Assembly (NCBI GenBank): GCA_028141885.1
Contig: JAOIQU010000011.1
Coordinates: 1 to 36,756 of the forward strand
Length of the DNA: 36,756 bases
Direction of reading: 5' to 3'
Source: Flavobacteriales bacterium
Lineage (GTDB): Bacteria > Bacteroidota > Bacteroidia > Flavobacteriales > UA16
Shown: positions 15,143 to 23,270 of the stretch, one piece after another
Layout of the letters: each line of letters opens with the position of its first letter
How positions within the stretch are numbered: the first letter of the stretch is position 1
The notes under the pieces: model-generated
Seen by the model: only the letters and a program-made list of their open reading frames with translations
What the model was told of the DNA's origin: nothing
Database searches by the model: none
Position numbers and translations under genes: made by a program

Positions 15143-16033
15143 ATGAGCCATGTCTACCTTGGCACCATGCGTTTGCACACGATTCACACCGGGAATTTCA
15201 AATTGGATGGCGGGGCGATGTTTGGGGTGGTGCCCCAGCAACTTTGGGCGAGGACCAATCCGCCTGACGCCCAAAATTTGTGCACATGGGCCATGCGTTC
15301 TCTGCTGGTGGAAGTCGGCAATCGCCTCGTGCTTGTGGATTGTGGCATTGGGGACAAGCAATCGGAGAAGTTCTTCAGCCATTACCACTTGCATGGCGAC
15401 CATTCCCTGGATCGAAGCTTGAACGCGGCAGGCTTTGCACGTGAGGACATCACCGACGTGTTCCTGACCCACCTTCACTTCGACCACGTTGGAGGGGCCG
15501 TGCACAGACGTCCCGATGGCGTGCTCGTCCCCAGCTTTCCCAACGCCACCTACTGGTCCAACGAAGCGCATTGGCAGTGGGCCGTCGAACCCAATGCCCG
15601 CGAGAAAGCGTCTTTTTTGTCCGAAAACCTCCTGCCCCTTGCGGAAAGCGGCCAACTCAAGTGGGTTCCACGCGAAGGCCGGATGTCCAAGGATGTCCTC
15701 GGAATCCAGGGGTGGGATGTCTTTTTTGCCGACGGTCACACCGAAAGCCAAATGATTCCGTTGCTTCGCATGCCCGACGGGCCCACCCTGGCATTCATGG
15801 CGGACTTGCTTCCCAGCACGGGCCACATTCCGCTGGCGTACGTCATGGGTTACGACACGCGTCCCCTGCTCACATTGGACGAAAAAAAGGCCTTTCTGGA
15901 TGCGGCGGCCCACGAAGAATGGGTGCTGTTCTTGGAGCACGACGCCGTCCATGCGGCTTGCACCGTCCAGCACACACCCAAGGGCGTGCGCCTTCGCGAA
16001 GCTGCGCCTTCGTGGCGTGAATTGGTGGGATGA
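15143..16033 (+). CDS. Metallo-beta-lactamase-fold hydrolase
   Basis: A 296-residue cytoplasmic hydrolase. The di-metal motif HLHFDH spans residues 110-115, followed by FADGHTESQM (second histidine), FMADLLPSTGH (bridging Asp) and LFLEHD near the end, a complete set of ligands. The early part (LVDCGIGDKQ) is the usual second strand. The layout resembles the lactonase/AHL-lactonase-like branch that includes quorum-quenching enzymes, but the substrate cannot be told from sequence alone. ATG 15143 is used; ATG 15167 eight codons later also suits the family. It is divergent from purB and converges on pyrD with a seven-base gap. Confidence 0.85.
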   Translation: MSHVYLGTMRLHTIHTGNFKLDGGAMFGVVPQQLWARTNPPDAQNLCTWAMRSLLVEVGNRLVLVDCGIGDKQSEKFFSHYHLHGDHSLDRSLNAAGFAREDITDVFLTHLHFDHVGGAVHRRPDGVLVPSFPNATYWSNEAHWQWAVEPNAREKASFLSENLLPLAESGQLKWVPREGRMSKDVLGIQGWDVFFADGHTESQMIPLLRMPDGPTLAFMADLLPSTGHIPLAYVMGYDTRPLLTLDEKKAFLDAAAHEEWVLFLEHDAVHAACTVQHTPKGVRLREAAPSWRELVG

Positions 16034-16040
16034 ACTTGTA

Positions 16041-17063
16041 TCAGAGTCCCGCCATAATGCGAGCGGGGAGCCCGGGGCCTTCGTAGATCATGCCCGAATA
16101 GACCTGCACCAGGCTCGCGCCTGCTTCCAATTTCTCACGTGCCGATTCAGGGCCGTCGATCCCTCCAACCCCGATGATGGGAAATCGACCTTGACCCTTC
16201 GCTGCAAGGTGCTTCACCACTTCAGTGGCTCGAGCCCGCACGGGGACGCCACTCACCCCGCCAGCGCCCATGCGCGCCACTTCTTCCTCCGACGTCTTCA
16301 AGCCCTCGCGCGAAATCGTGGTATTTGTGGCCACAACACCATCCACCTTTTCCTCCAGCACGATGTCCACAATGTCGTCCAACTGGCCGTCCGTCAAATC
16401 CGGAGCAATCTTCAAGAACACAGGACGGTGTCCAGGGTGCGATTGGTTCCTGGCCACCACCGCACGTAGCAATTTTGACAACGGCTCTTTTTCCTGCAAC
16501 TCCCTCAGGCCCGGAGTGTTAGGCGAACTCACATTGACCACAAAGTAATCGACGTGGGCATGCAATGCGTCCACACAAGCCAGGTAATCCTCCTCCGCCT
16601 TGTCGTTGGGCGTGATTTTGTTCTTCCCAATGTTGCCACCCACCACCAACCCTTCTGGGCGGCGCACCAACCGACCTGCGGCCGGGTACAACCCTTCGTT
16701 ATTGAACCCCATGCGATTCAAGATGCCTCGATCTTCCTTCAAACGAAACAAACGTGGTTGGGGGTTGCCGCTTTGCGCGCGGGGAGTGACTGTGCCAATC
16801 TCGACAAAACCGAAGCCCAGCATCTGCAAGGCGGGCAACCAGCGGGCGTCCTTGTCAAACCCCGCCGCGAGCCCCACAGGATTGGGAAACGTCAGTCCCG
16901 CGACGGTCACCGCGCGACCGGCATTGCGTTTGGCCGCTTTGCGACGCATCCACCAACCCACCCCTGGAACCTTGCTGGCCAAGACGAGAAGGTCCATGGC
17001 CAAGTAATGCGCACGCTCCGGGGACAGCCGGAAAAACAGAGGTTTCAGGATGCTTTCATACAC
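16041..17063 (-). CDS. pyrD: Dihydroorotate dehydrogenase (quinone-dependent, class 2)
   Basis: A 340-residue FMN enzyme that oxidises dihydroorotate to orotate and passes electrons to quinone at the inner membrane. Motifs: NPVGLAAGFDKDA near 61-73, GTVTPRAQSGNPQPR, NRMGFNNEG, VNVSSPNTPGLREL with the class 2 catalytic serine, TNTTISRE and GVGGI. The N-terminal helical extension (FFRLSPERAHYLAMDLL) is the membrane-associating part that distinguishes class 2. The start is GTG at 17063, which gives the normal beginning MYESILKPL; no ATG is better placed. It is transcribed away from the unknown gene at 17183. Confidence 0.95.
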   Translation of the reverse strand: MYESILKPLFFRLSPERAHYLAMDLLVLASKVPGVGWWMRRKAAKRNAGRAVTVAGLTFPNPVGLAAGFDKDARWLPALQMLGFGFVEIGTVTPRAQSGNPQPRLFRLKEDRGILNRMGFNNEGLYPAAGRLVRRPEGLVVGGNIGKNKITPNDKAEEDYLACVDALHAHVDYFVVNVSSPNTPGLRELQEKEPLSKLLRAVVARNQSHPGHRPVFLKIAPDLTDGQLDDIVDIVLEEKVDGVVATNTTISREGLKTSEEEVARMGAGGVSGVPVRARATEVVKHLAAKGQGRFPIIGVGGIDGPESAREKLEAGASLVQVYSGMIYEGPGLPARIMAGL

Positions 17064-17164
17064 GCCGCGAAATTAATTCCAGGCCATGTGCGAAGGCCCA
17101 TTTTGTGGAAAACCCTGTTGATAGCGTTCACGAATCGCACCTTTCCTCACCCAAAATAGAAACC

Positions 17165-17172
17165 TAGCTTTG
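17165..17172 (+). promoter_or_regulatory. -7 element of the gene at 17183
   Basis: TAGCTTTG matches TAnnTTTG and ends 10 bases before the ATG, giving a very short leader. Confidence 0.5.
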
Positions 17173-17182
17173 AATCCCAAGG

Positions 17183-17761
17183 ATGAAGAACCTTGGATTA
17201 CTGAGCTGGCTCTCAAGGAAAAAACTCACCGACGAACAGGTGGCGAACATTTTCGTCAACACTTCGTTCGACACGGTCGAGCAAGGCTGGCCTCAGGTGG
17301 CTGCCTTCCTCAACGCCGCTCCCGAGTTCGACACGCCTCCCCAACTCGATCCAGAGGATTACGGAAAGTTTTTGATGATTGTGGTTTCGGCAAACTTGGG
17401 CCTGATTCCCAAACACTTTGATCCAGGCGTCGATCGCGCGATCATTCAACGGTGCTGCGCAAAGTTTGGGTTTGCCTTGGGACTCCCTCCTGACACGTTC
17501 GCACGCAAGGTCAAGGAATTCAGGGCTTTCATGAAGGACATCAACCGGCCGAGCAAGAACACCCTCACGGCCATGACCCGGGCCGTTTGCTACAAGTACG
17601 ATGTCATTGCACACCAGGAGCCCTACTTCCGGGACATGAACGTGCCCAACCCCATCCTTCAGAAAAACCTGCGCGAGGTCATGGAGCATTTCCTTTGGGA
17701 CTGGGAAGAATTCGTGGATCAGTACAAGGTGGTGGTGACCTCTGACAAGACCGAGGCCTGA
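17183..17761 (+). CDS. Conserved-looking protein of unknown function
   Basis: A 192-residue soluble protein I cannot assign. It appears largely helical, with no signal peptide or membrane segment. The N-terminus is basic (WLSRKKLTDEQVANIFV), the middle is hydrophobic and proline-punctuated (LDPEDYGKFLMIVVSANLGLIPKHFDP), and the C-terminal third has many aromatic residues (EHFLWDWEEFVDQYKVV). There are three cysteines, two adjacent in IIQRCCAKFG. ATG 17183 directly follows a -7 element. It converges on smpB with a three-base gap. Compactness, normal codon use and its own promoter argue that it is real; I will not propose a function. Confidence 0.75.
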   Translation: MKNLGLLSWLSRKKLTDEQVANIFVNTSFDTVEQGWPQVAAFLNAAPEFDTPPQLDPEDYGKFLMIVVSANLGLIPKHFDPGVDRAIIQRCCAKFGFALGLPPDTFARKVKEFRAFMKDINRPSKNTLTAMTRAVCYKYDVIAHQEPYFRDMNVPNPILQKNLREVMEHFLWDWEEFVDQYKVVVTSDKTEA

Positions 17762-17764
17762 CCG

Positions 17765-18205
17765 TCAATCAATCATCCTTGCGATGTCGCGAGAAATGTC
17801 TTTGTCTTTGAGTGACTGACGTTTGTCGTGGAGCTTCTTGCCCTTCGCCACGGAGAATTTGAGCTTCGCGTATCCGCTCGTCGCCACGAAAATCAGCGTG
17901 GGAACCAACGTCACCCCCACATCCTTCACCTTCTTTTCCAGCTTCTTCAACTCCGTCCTCTGCAACAACAACTTCCGTTTGCGTCTGGGGTCTTGGGGCA
18001 TGTACCCCGCGTTGGGGTATTCTGCAACGTACATGTTGTGAACCCAAAGTTCCCCCTTGTCGAAGCGACAATAGGACTCGGTGATGCTCGCCTTGCCCGC
18101 GCGGATCGATTTGATTTCCGACCCTGACAACACCAGCCCTGCCGTGAATTCGTCAGTCAGAAAGTACGTGTATGACGCCTTCTTGTTTTTGATGTTCACG
18201 GCCAT
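17765..18205 (-). CDS. smpB: SsrA-binding protein
   Basis: A 146-residue RNA-binding protein that brings tmRNA to stalled ribosomes in trans-translation. It shows the standard order: NIKNKKASYTYFLTDEFTAGLVLSGSEIKSIR, YCRFDKGELWVHNMYVAEY, then PRRKRKLLLQRTELKKLEKKV and GYAKLKFSVAKGKKLHDKR. The basic tail KDISRDIARMID ends the protein as usual. Length is typical. The ATG at 18205 sits four bases after a -7 element on the minus strand, so its mRNA would be nearly leaderless. The tmRNA gene itself is not in this window. Confidence 0.96.
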   Translation of the reverse strand: MAVNIKNKKASYTYFLTDEFTAGLVLSGSEIKSIRAGKASITESYCRFDKGELWVHNMYVAEYPNAGYMPQDPRRKRKLLLQRTELKKLEKKVKDVGVTLVPTLIFVATSGYAKLKFSVAKGKKLHDKRQSLKDKDISRDIARMID

Positions 18206-18209
18206 GCCA

Positions 18210-18217
18210 CAAAGTTA
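18210..18217 (-). promoter_or_regulatory. -7 element of the smpB promoter
   Basis: On the minus strand this reads TAACTTTG, matching TAnnTTTG, only four bases ahead of the smpB start codon. Confidence 0.5.
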
Positions 18218-18264
18218 CAGGACGGAAGGTTGCGTGGTCACCGCATCCGTTGGAACTTGCCTCC

Positions 18265-19275
18265 ATGACTGACAACGCGCTTTTCCAGCTCCCCAAGGTC
18301 GAACTCCACTGCCACTTGGAACTTGCCTTCCGCAAAGTCACGCTGAAGCAGTGGGCAATTGAAAAAGGCATGGCTGTTGAGCGCGAGGCAGAATTTGAAC
18401 AGGAATTTTTGGTCAAGACCCCCATGCAGGATCTCCCCTCTGTCCTGCACAAATTCCTGAACACGAGGGATGTCATCGACACCGAAGAAAAGGTGGAGCA
18501 ACTGACCTACGAAGTCTGTGCCGACATGCATACCCAAAGCAACGTGCGTGTGTTGGAGCTTCGCTACGCGCCATCCTTCCTGCTCGACGCACATCCCTCC
18601 ATGGACGCCGACCGCATGCTCGACGCCATCCTCAAAGGGGTGGCACGGGCTGAAGCCGAGTTTCCGATGGTGGTTGGCCTGTTGGGCTTGTTGCAACGCA
18701 TCAAATCGGTCGAGGACAACGCCAATTGGTGCGATTGGATGTTGGAGCGAAAAGAACACTTTGTGGGGTTGGACCTCGCTGACGATGAAGTGAACCACCC
18801 TGCTCGGCCTTTTGCCCCCCTGTTTTTGAAGGCCAAATCCGAAGGCCTCGGGATCACCGTTCATGCAGGCGAGCCCAACGTTCCAGGCGCCGCCAACAAC
18901 ATTTTGATCGCCCTCGACGAACTGGGGGCCGACCGCATTGGCCACGGCGTCCAAGCCATCAAGGATTCAAATGTGGTTGAGCGACTCGCCCAGGAAGGTA
19001 TTCCGCTCGAACTGTGCCCATGGAGCAACGTGTTGACCCAAGCGGTCCCCGATGTGGCCTCCCATCCGTTCAAGGCGCTCATGGATGCTGGTGTCAAGAC
19101 CACGCTCAACACCGACGACCCAGGCGTGATGGACCTCACTTTGATGGACGAATGCCTGCGGGCCACTACTGAGATGGGATTGACCCTCGACGACCTGAAA
19201 CAATGCAACCAATGGGCCGCAGAGGCGTCTTTCATCCCGAGAGAGCGGCTGGCCAAGGTTTGGCCTTCACTCTGA
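18265..19275 (+). CDS. Adenosine deaminase-family amidohydrolase
   Basis: A 336-residue cytoplasmic zinc enzyme of the adenosine/AMP deaminase superfamily, probably deaminating adenosine or a related purine. Zinc ligands are visible in ELHCHLE (His15, His17), HAGE (His, and the proton-donating Glu), GHG and LNTDDP (Asp). In the usual HxHLDG motif the final Asp-Gly is Glu-Leu here, so the substrate may differ from plain adenosine; adenine or aminofutalosine-type substrates are alternatives. ATG 18265 is chosen over a TTG five codons earlier. Its stop overlaps the ATG of the secreted protein that follows (TGATG), so the two are coupled, without a clear metabolic reason. Confidence 0.87.
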   Translation: MTDNALFQLPKVELHCHLELAFRKVTLKQWAIEKGMAVEREAEFEQEFLVKTPMQDLPSVLHKFLNTRDVIDTEEKVEQLTYEVCADMHTQSNVRVLELRYAPSFLLDAHPSMDADRMLDAILKGVARAEAEFPMVVGLLGLLQRIKSVEDNANWCDWMLERKEHFVGLDLADDEVNHPARPFAPLFLKAKSEGLGITVHAGEPNVPGAANNILIALDELGADRIGHGVQAIKDSNVVERLAQEGIPLELCPWSNVLTQAVPDVASHPFKALMDAGVKTTLNTDDPGVMDLTLMDECLRATTEMGLTLDDLKQCNQWAAEASFIPRERLAKVWPSL

Positions 19276-20957
19276 TGACAATTCACATGATTCACCTCAA
19301 ACAATGGGCCTCCACCTTGGCGCTGGGCACCCTTCTGAGCCTGACGACTTGGGGACAAACCCAAACATCTGGCACCTTCCTCAACACCCAGGATTCGTAC
19401 CACGGCTACACCTTGTTGGACCCCATGGGCAGCACCTCAACCTACCTCATCAACAATTGCGGAGAGGTCGTGAACACGTGGTCCAGCGATCATAATTCCG
19501 GAGGTGCCTGTTACCTGCTTGAAGACGGCAGCTTGGCACGAGGATGTCGCATGGACGGAGCGTTCTCCGGCGGTGGCATCGGTGGACGCATCGAACGTCG
19601 AGCGTGGACAGGTGAACTCCTTTGGGCCCTCGATTGGGCCGACGAAGAAATGCATCACCATCACGATTTTGCGTGGATGCCCAATGGCCACGTTTTGGTG
19701 CTGGCTTGGGAGCACAAATCTGCTTCGGCCGCCGCCGAGGCCGGAAGGACCAATCCCCAGGTGATGTGGCCCGAATCCATCGTCGAAATCGAACCCACGA
19801 TGCCCGCAGGAGGAAATGTGGTTTGGGAATGGCATGCTTGGGATCACCTGGTTCAAAACACGGATGACGTGTTGCCCAACTTTGGCGATCCCGCATCCAA
19901 TCCACGACGGATTGATGTCAACCACGCTAATGTCGGCGGTGGCGGAGGCCCCGGCGGAGCAACAAGTGGGGACTGGATACATGCCAACGCAGTCAACTAC
20001 AATCCGGAACTCGATCAAATTGCAATCAGCTCCCGCCGCTTCAATGAGATTTGGATTGTGGACCACAACACGACCACTGAGGAAGCAGCCGGACCTGCAG
20101 GAGACCTGCTTTACCGCTACGGCAACCCGGAAGCGTATGGCAGAGGCACCGAAGAAGATCGTGTGCTCTTCAGACAACACGACGTTCAGTGGATTCCCGA
20201 GGGCCACCCCCAAGCCGGCCAATTGATGGTGTACAGCAATGGAAACGACCGCCCTGAGTGTCAATGTTCCACCATCGACGTTTGGGCTCCCCCCCTGTTG
20301 TCAGACGGCTCCTACGAGATCCCCGAAGTAGAGGCCATGGGCCCTGAGGCCTTCTCCTGGACATACCCTCAGTCGCCAAACGTTGAATTCTACAGTCCCA
20401 ACATCAGCGGCGTTCAGCCCTTGCCCAATGGGAACCATCTCATCTGTGAAGGTGCCTCCGGACATTTGTTTGAAGTCACGCTTGCAGGCGAATTGGTCTG
20501 GGACTACATCAATCCCGAAGGGAATGCTGGCGTCTTCCCACAAGGCACCACACCTCAGCAGAACGCCGTGTTCCGGGCCTATCGTTACGGTGAAGCATAC
20601 CAAGGGCTGGCAGACAAGGAACTCGTCCCGGATGCACCTTTGGAAGGCGGCGGTGGAGCGCCTTGTGAACTCCATGCCAATGCCGACTCCACCGTGACGA
20701 ACGTGGGCACGTTGGACGGCCGAACAAGCATCTCGGCATTCCCCAACCCCACCACGACGCGCATCAACTTGACAAGTTCTTCGCCAGGAACTTGGCACGT
20801 CATCAACAACCTCGGTCAAACCATGGAACGATTCACCTCGCAGGGCCATCGAATCCTGGACTGTGGAAACTGGCCTAAAGGGCTCTACGTCGGGGTTTTC
20901 AAATCCGATTTCGCCGCAGGTTCGCGCGAAGTCGTTCGTTGGACCGTCACACACTAA
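19275..20957 (+). CDS. Secreted arylsulfotransferase-like protein with T9SS sorting domain
   Basis: A 560-residue exported protein. The signal peptide (about 1-31, ending TTWGQ) is followed by a large beta-propeller-like region of the arylsulfotransferase (ASST) type, with repeated blades such as GYTLLDPMGSTSTYLIN, GELLWALDWADEEMHHHHDFAWMPNGHVLVLAWE, HANAVNYNPELDQIAIS and PNGNHLICEGASGHLFEVT. The final 85 residues are a T9SS type A sorting domain (ISAFPNPTTTRINLTSS, then WPKGLYVGVFK). Related proteins transfer sulfate between phenols, but many ASST-like propellers have no proven activity, so function is open. ATG 19275 overlaps the deaminase stop. A broken paralog follows 23 bases downstream. 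Confidence 0.87.
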   Translation: MTIHMIHLKQWASTLALGTLLSLTTWGQTQTSGTFLNTQDSYHGYTLLDPMGSTSTYLINNCGEVVNTWSSDHNSGGACYLLEDGSLARGCRMDGAFSGGGIGGRIERRAWTGELLWALDWADEEMHHHHDFAWMPNGHVLVLAWEHKSASAAAEAGRTNPQVMWPESIVEIEPTMPAGGNVVWEWHAWDHLVQNTDDVLPNFGDPASNPRRIDVNHANVGGGGGPGGATSGDWIHANAVNYNPELDQIAISSRRFNEIWIVDHNTTTEEAAGPAGDLLYRYGNPEAYGRGTEEDRVLFRQHDVQWIPEGHPQAGQLMVYSNGNDRPECQCSTIDVWAPPLLSDGSYEIPEVEAMGPEAFSWTYPQSPNVEFYSPNISGVQPLPNGNHLICEGASGHLFEVTLAGELVWDYINPEGNAGVFPQGTTPQQNAVFRAYRYGEAYQGLADKELVPDAPLEGGGGAPCELHANADSTVTNVGTLDGRTSISAFPNPTTTRINLTSSSPGTWHVINNLGQTMERFTSQGHRILDCGNWPKGLYVGVFKSDFAAGSREVVRWTVTH

Positions 20958-20980
20958 CTTGCCTCCACCAAACCAATCTT

Positions 20981-21388
20981 ATGCCAATGAAACTGCATCT
21001 TGCACTCCTTTTTTTGTCACTGAGCTTCTCTTTTCTGCTTTTTGGGCAAAACACAATCGGTGTGATTGATTTCCAGCCAGATCTGGTGGAAGAAGGCTAC
21101 ACCCTTGTTTATCCGCACAACCAACCCAATGTCTACCTCCTCGACATGTGCGGAGAGGTGGTCCACACTTTGACCAATGCAGACACCCTTCGTCCGGGTA
21201 ACGTCGCTTAACTCCAAGAAAACGAGGACATCGTGTTGACTGACCTCGGTGGACGTGAGGTGATGTCAACCACCCTCAATTCCTTGCGCACCACCCTCGA
21301 TTTGGGCACACTCCCAGCGGGCACGTGTGTGCTTCAATTCAAGCAAGAAACCAAGCTGTACACGCGTCACCTGCACGTGATGCGATGA
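20981..21388 (+). pseudogene. Remnant of a second ASST-like T9SS protein (internal deletion plus stop)
   Basis: One reading frame, broken once, encodes both ends of a protein like its neighbour. The N-terminal part (MKLHLALLFLSLSFSFLLFGQ signal peptide, then GYTLVYPHNQPNVYLLDMCGEVVHT) aligns with GYTLLDPMGSTSTYLINNCGEVVNT of the gene at 19275. TAA at 21209-21211 stands where the neighbour has a Tyr codon (ACYLLEDG versus VA-stop-LQENE). After LQENEDIV the frame jumps straight to the end of a T9SS type A sorting domain (LTDLGGREVMSTTL, LGTLPAGTCVLQFK) and a TGA at 21386-21388. Roughly 400 internal codons are missing. A 76-residue exported peptide could still be made, but I read this as a decayed gene. 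Confidence 0.8.
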
Positions 21389-21416
21389 CTGGGGAAAACC
21401 CCTTGAAAACAAGCAA

Positions 21417-21444
21417 AAGTCTGGGCGTCATGCCCGGGCTTTTT
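21417..21444 (+). terminator. Rho-independent terminator after the ASST-like remnant
   Basis: A ten-base-pair stem, AAGTCTGGGC with GCCCGGGCTT (two G-T pairs), around GTCAT and followed by T residues. It closes the deaminase/ASST-like transcript before the hydratase gene. Confidence 0.75.
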
Positions 21445-21460
21445 CTTTGACCTTGCATGC

Positions 21461-22240
21461 ATGTCAAAGACCTTGCTCACCGAGTTGAATGCGGGCGTGC
21501 TTAAGCTCACACTCAACCGTCCAGACGTCTTCAACAGCTTCAATCAAGAAATGGGGCGTGCGTTCCAAGCGGCTCTGGATGAAGCGGCGCAAGACAAGGC
21601 CGTGCGTTGTGTGGTCATCACTGGCGAAGGACGGGCCTTCTGTGCTGGACAAGATTTGAAGGAAGTCACCTCTGAGAATTCTCCTGGCTTCAAAGTCATT
21701 GTGGAAGAAACCTACAACCGGAGCATTCGACGCATTTGCGACATGGAAAAGCCCGTGGTGGCCGCCGTCAATGGAGTGGCTGCGGGCGCTGGTGCCAACA
21801 TTGCCTTGGCCTGTGATTTTGTGGTGGCCAAATCGTCAGTCAAGTTCATCCAAGCGTTTGCCAACATTGGGCTGATTCCTGACAGCGGAGGCACATTCTG
21901 GCTGCCACGGCTCGTGGGCATGGCACGCGCGAAGGCCTTGACCATGCTGGGCACCCCACTCGTGGCATCTGAGGCCCAAGCGATTGGATTGATCCACCAA
22001 GCCGTGGACGACGAGGCCTTCCAAGGTGCAGTCAACGCCCTCGCCTCAAAATTGGCCAGCATGCCCACACGCGGCTTGGGCTTGACCAAGAAAGCCCTCC
22101 ACGCCGCCATGAATCATGACTTGCATGCCCAGCTGAAACTTGAGCTTGACTTACAGTTTGAGGCCGCTGAAACCAGCGACTATGCAGAAGGTGTGCAGGC
22201 CTTTTTGGAAAAGCGCAAACCTCAATTCACAGGAACATGA
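21461..22240 (+). CDS. Enoyl-CoA hydratase/isomerase family protein (PaaG-like)
   Basis: A 259-residue crotonase-fold enzyme. The CoA-binding oxyanion loops are AFCAGQDLKEV (59-69) and GVAAGAGANIALACDF (105-120). IGLIPDSGGTFWLPRLVG (137-153) carries Asp141 in the position that acts in the PaaG branch, 2-(1,2-epoxy-1,2-dihydrophenyl)acetyl-CoA isomerase. The two Glu residues of true enoyl-CoA hydratases are absent, so isomerase activity is more likely than hydration. No other phenylacetate genes occur in the window, so the role in aromatic degradation is uncertain. It starts 16 bases after a terminator and overlaps the DUF551 gene as ATGA. Confidence 0.87.
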   Translation: MSKTLLTELNAGVLKLTLNRPDVFNSFNQEMGRAFQAALDEAAQDKAVRCVVITGEGRAFCAGQDLKEVTSENSPGFKVIVEETYNRSIRRICDMEKPVVAAVNGVAAGAGANIALACDFVVAKSSVKFIQAFANIGLIPDSGGTFWLPRLVGMARAKALTMLGTPLVASEAQAIGLIHQAVDDEAFQGAVNALASKLASMPTRGLGLTKKALHAAMNHDLHAQLKLELDLQFEAAETSDYAEGVQAFLEKRKPQFTGT

Positions 22241-22515
22241 ATGTGGAGTGGACGGACGTCAACGTTCAGTTGCCTGAGGACGACCAGCGCGTCCTTGGTT
22301 TCATTCCCGGGAACAAGGTGTTTTTGCCCGGAAAGGACCTTCAGTTTGAAACTCGCGAGGTGGTTGTGTTGCGGTTTTGCAAGGATTTCTATGCAAAGAA
22401 TGCCGAAAAGCGGGAGAAGCATGGCCTCCACTTTTGGGCCGGTGAAGGCAACAGCAATCATTTCTTTGCTGACGTGACCCATTGGTGCCCCATCCCTGTC
22501 GGACCTGAGAAGTGA
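22237..22515 (+). CDS. DUF551-like small protein
   Basis: A 92-residue soluble protein. It begins with EWTDVNVQLPEDDQRVLGFIPG and ends with DVTHWCPIPVGPEK. The pattern W-x-x-V-x-x-x-L-P near the start and T-H-W-x-P-[LI]-P near the end is that of DUF551, a small domain common in phage and bacterial genomes with no known function. The ATG at 22237 overlaps the stop of the PaaG-like gene, so it is translationally coupled to it. It converges on rsmE with two bases between the stops. Confidence 0.75.
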   Translation: MNVEWTDVNVQLPEDDQRVLGFIPGNKVFLPGKDLQFETREVVVLRFCKDFYAKNAEKREKHGLHFWAGEGNSNHFFADVTHWCPIPVGPEK

Positions 22516-22517
22516 GG

Positions 22518-23237
22518 TCAATCTGATGTCTTGAACTGGGCAACAGCTGCCATGGCGGCAGTCTCTGTGCGCAGCCTCAACACGCCCAAGTGCACAGCAC
22601 AGGCATTGCGCTCTACCAACCAACGCACCTCAGATTCCGTAAAATCTCCCTCAGGCCCAATGGCCAACCAGGCCTCCGAGTTGTCTGCTTGCCACTCAGT
22701 CCAAGCCACTCGTTCGGACAAGCCCGATACGTCCCCCATGCAATGCGCCACCGCACCCGGACGCGCCATCAGCCCTGGGTGCAAATCAAAGAGGTCCTTC
22801 ATTGCACAAGCTTCGTGCAATTTGGGCATCCATCGACGTTGACATTGTTTGGTGGCGGCGACAACCACTTTGCGCCATCGGTCGTGCTTGTCCACACGAC
22901 GCTCACTGCGGTCAGTCCAAACGGGAATCACCTCTTCAACACCAAGTTCCGTGGCTTTCTCCAGAAGCCATTCAAATCGATCGTTGGCTTTGGTGGGTGC
23001 GACCACAAGGACAAGGCCTTTGGGCCGAACTTCTTCTTTTGCCAATCGCTCCACGTGCACAGATGCACTTCTTTTGCCAACGGCTGTGAGGATTCCTTGT
23101 GCCAAACCTCCCTGACCGTCAATCAACCTCACAGATTGGCCTTCGGACATTCGCAACACGCGGACCACGTGCAAGGCTTCCTCCTCGGAAAGAGGGGAAA
23201 TGCCAACCTCGAGTTCAGGATGGTAACACGTGTGCAT
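22518..23237 (-). CDS. rsmE: 16S rRNA (uracil-1498-N3)-methyltransferase
   Basis: A 239-residue SPOUT-class methyltransferase that methylates U1498 of 16S rRNA using S-adenosylmethionine. The N-terminal PUA-like part has EEALHVVRVLRMSEGQSVRLIDG. The knot has KANDRFEWLLEKATELGVEEVIPVWTDRS, IGPEGDFTESEV and LGVLRLRTETAAMAAV, the standard cofactor loop. Length is normal. Start is ATG 23237, with a weak -7-like TACCTTAG on the minus strand at 23244-23251. It follows pckA in the same direction with a 33-base gap and could share its transcript. Confidence 0.94.
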   Translation of the reverse strand: MHTCYHPELEVGISPLSEEEALHVVRVLRMSEGQSVRLIDGQGGLAQGILTAVGKRSASVHVERLAKEEVRPKGLVLVVAPTKANDRFEWLLEKATELGVEEVIPVWTDRSERRVDKHDRWRKVVVAATKQCQRRWMPKLHEACAMKDLFDLHPGLMARPGAVAHCMGDVSGLSERVAWTEWQADNSEAWLAIGPEGDFTESEVRWLVERNACAVHLGVLRLRTETAAMAAVAQFKTSD

Positions 23238-23270
23238 GACGCTAAGGTAACCCCGCTGTCATGCAGACAT

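Noticed and set aside
15143..16033. Quorum-quenching lactonase call
   Set aside because: The metal ligands fit many metallo-beta-lactamase-fold hydrolases; nothing here identifies a lactone substrate.
23234..23247. The 14-base match GCATGACGCTAAGG shared with 28981-28994
   Set aside because: A match of this length is expected about once or twice by chance in a window of this size, and the two copies have different contexts (upstream of rsmE; start of the MORN-like gene).
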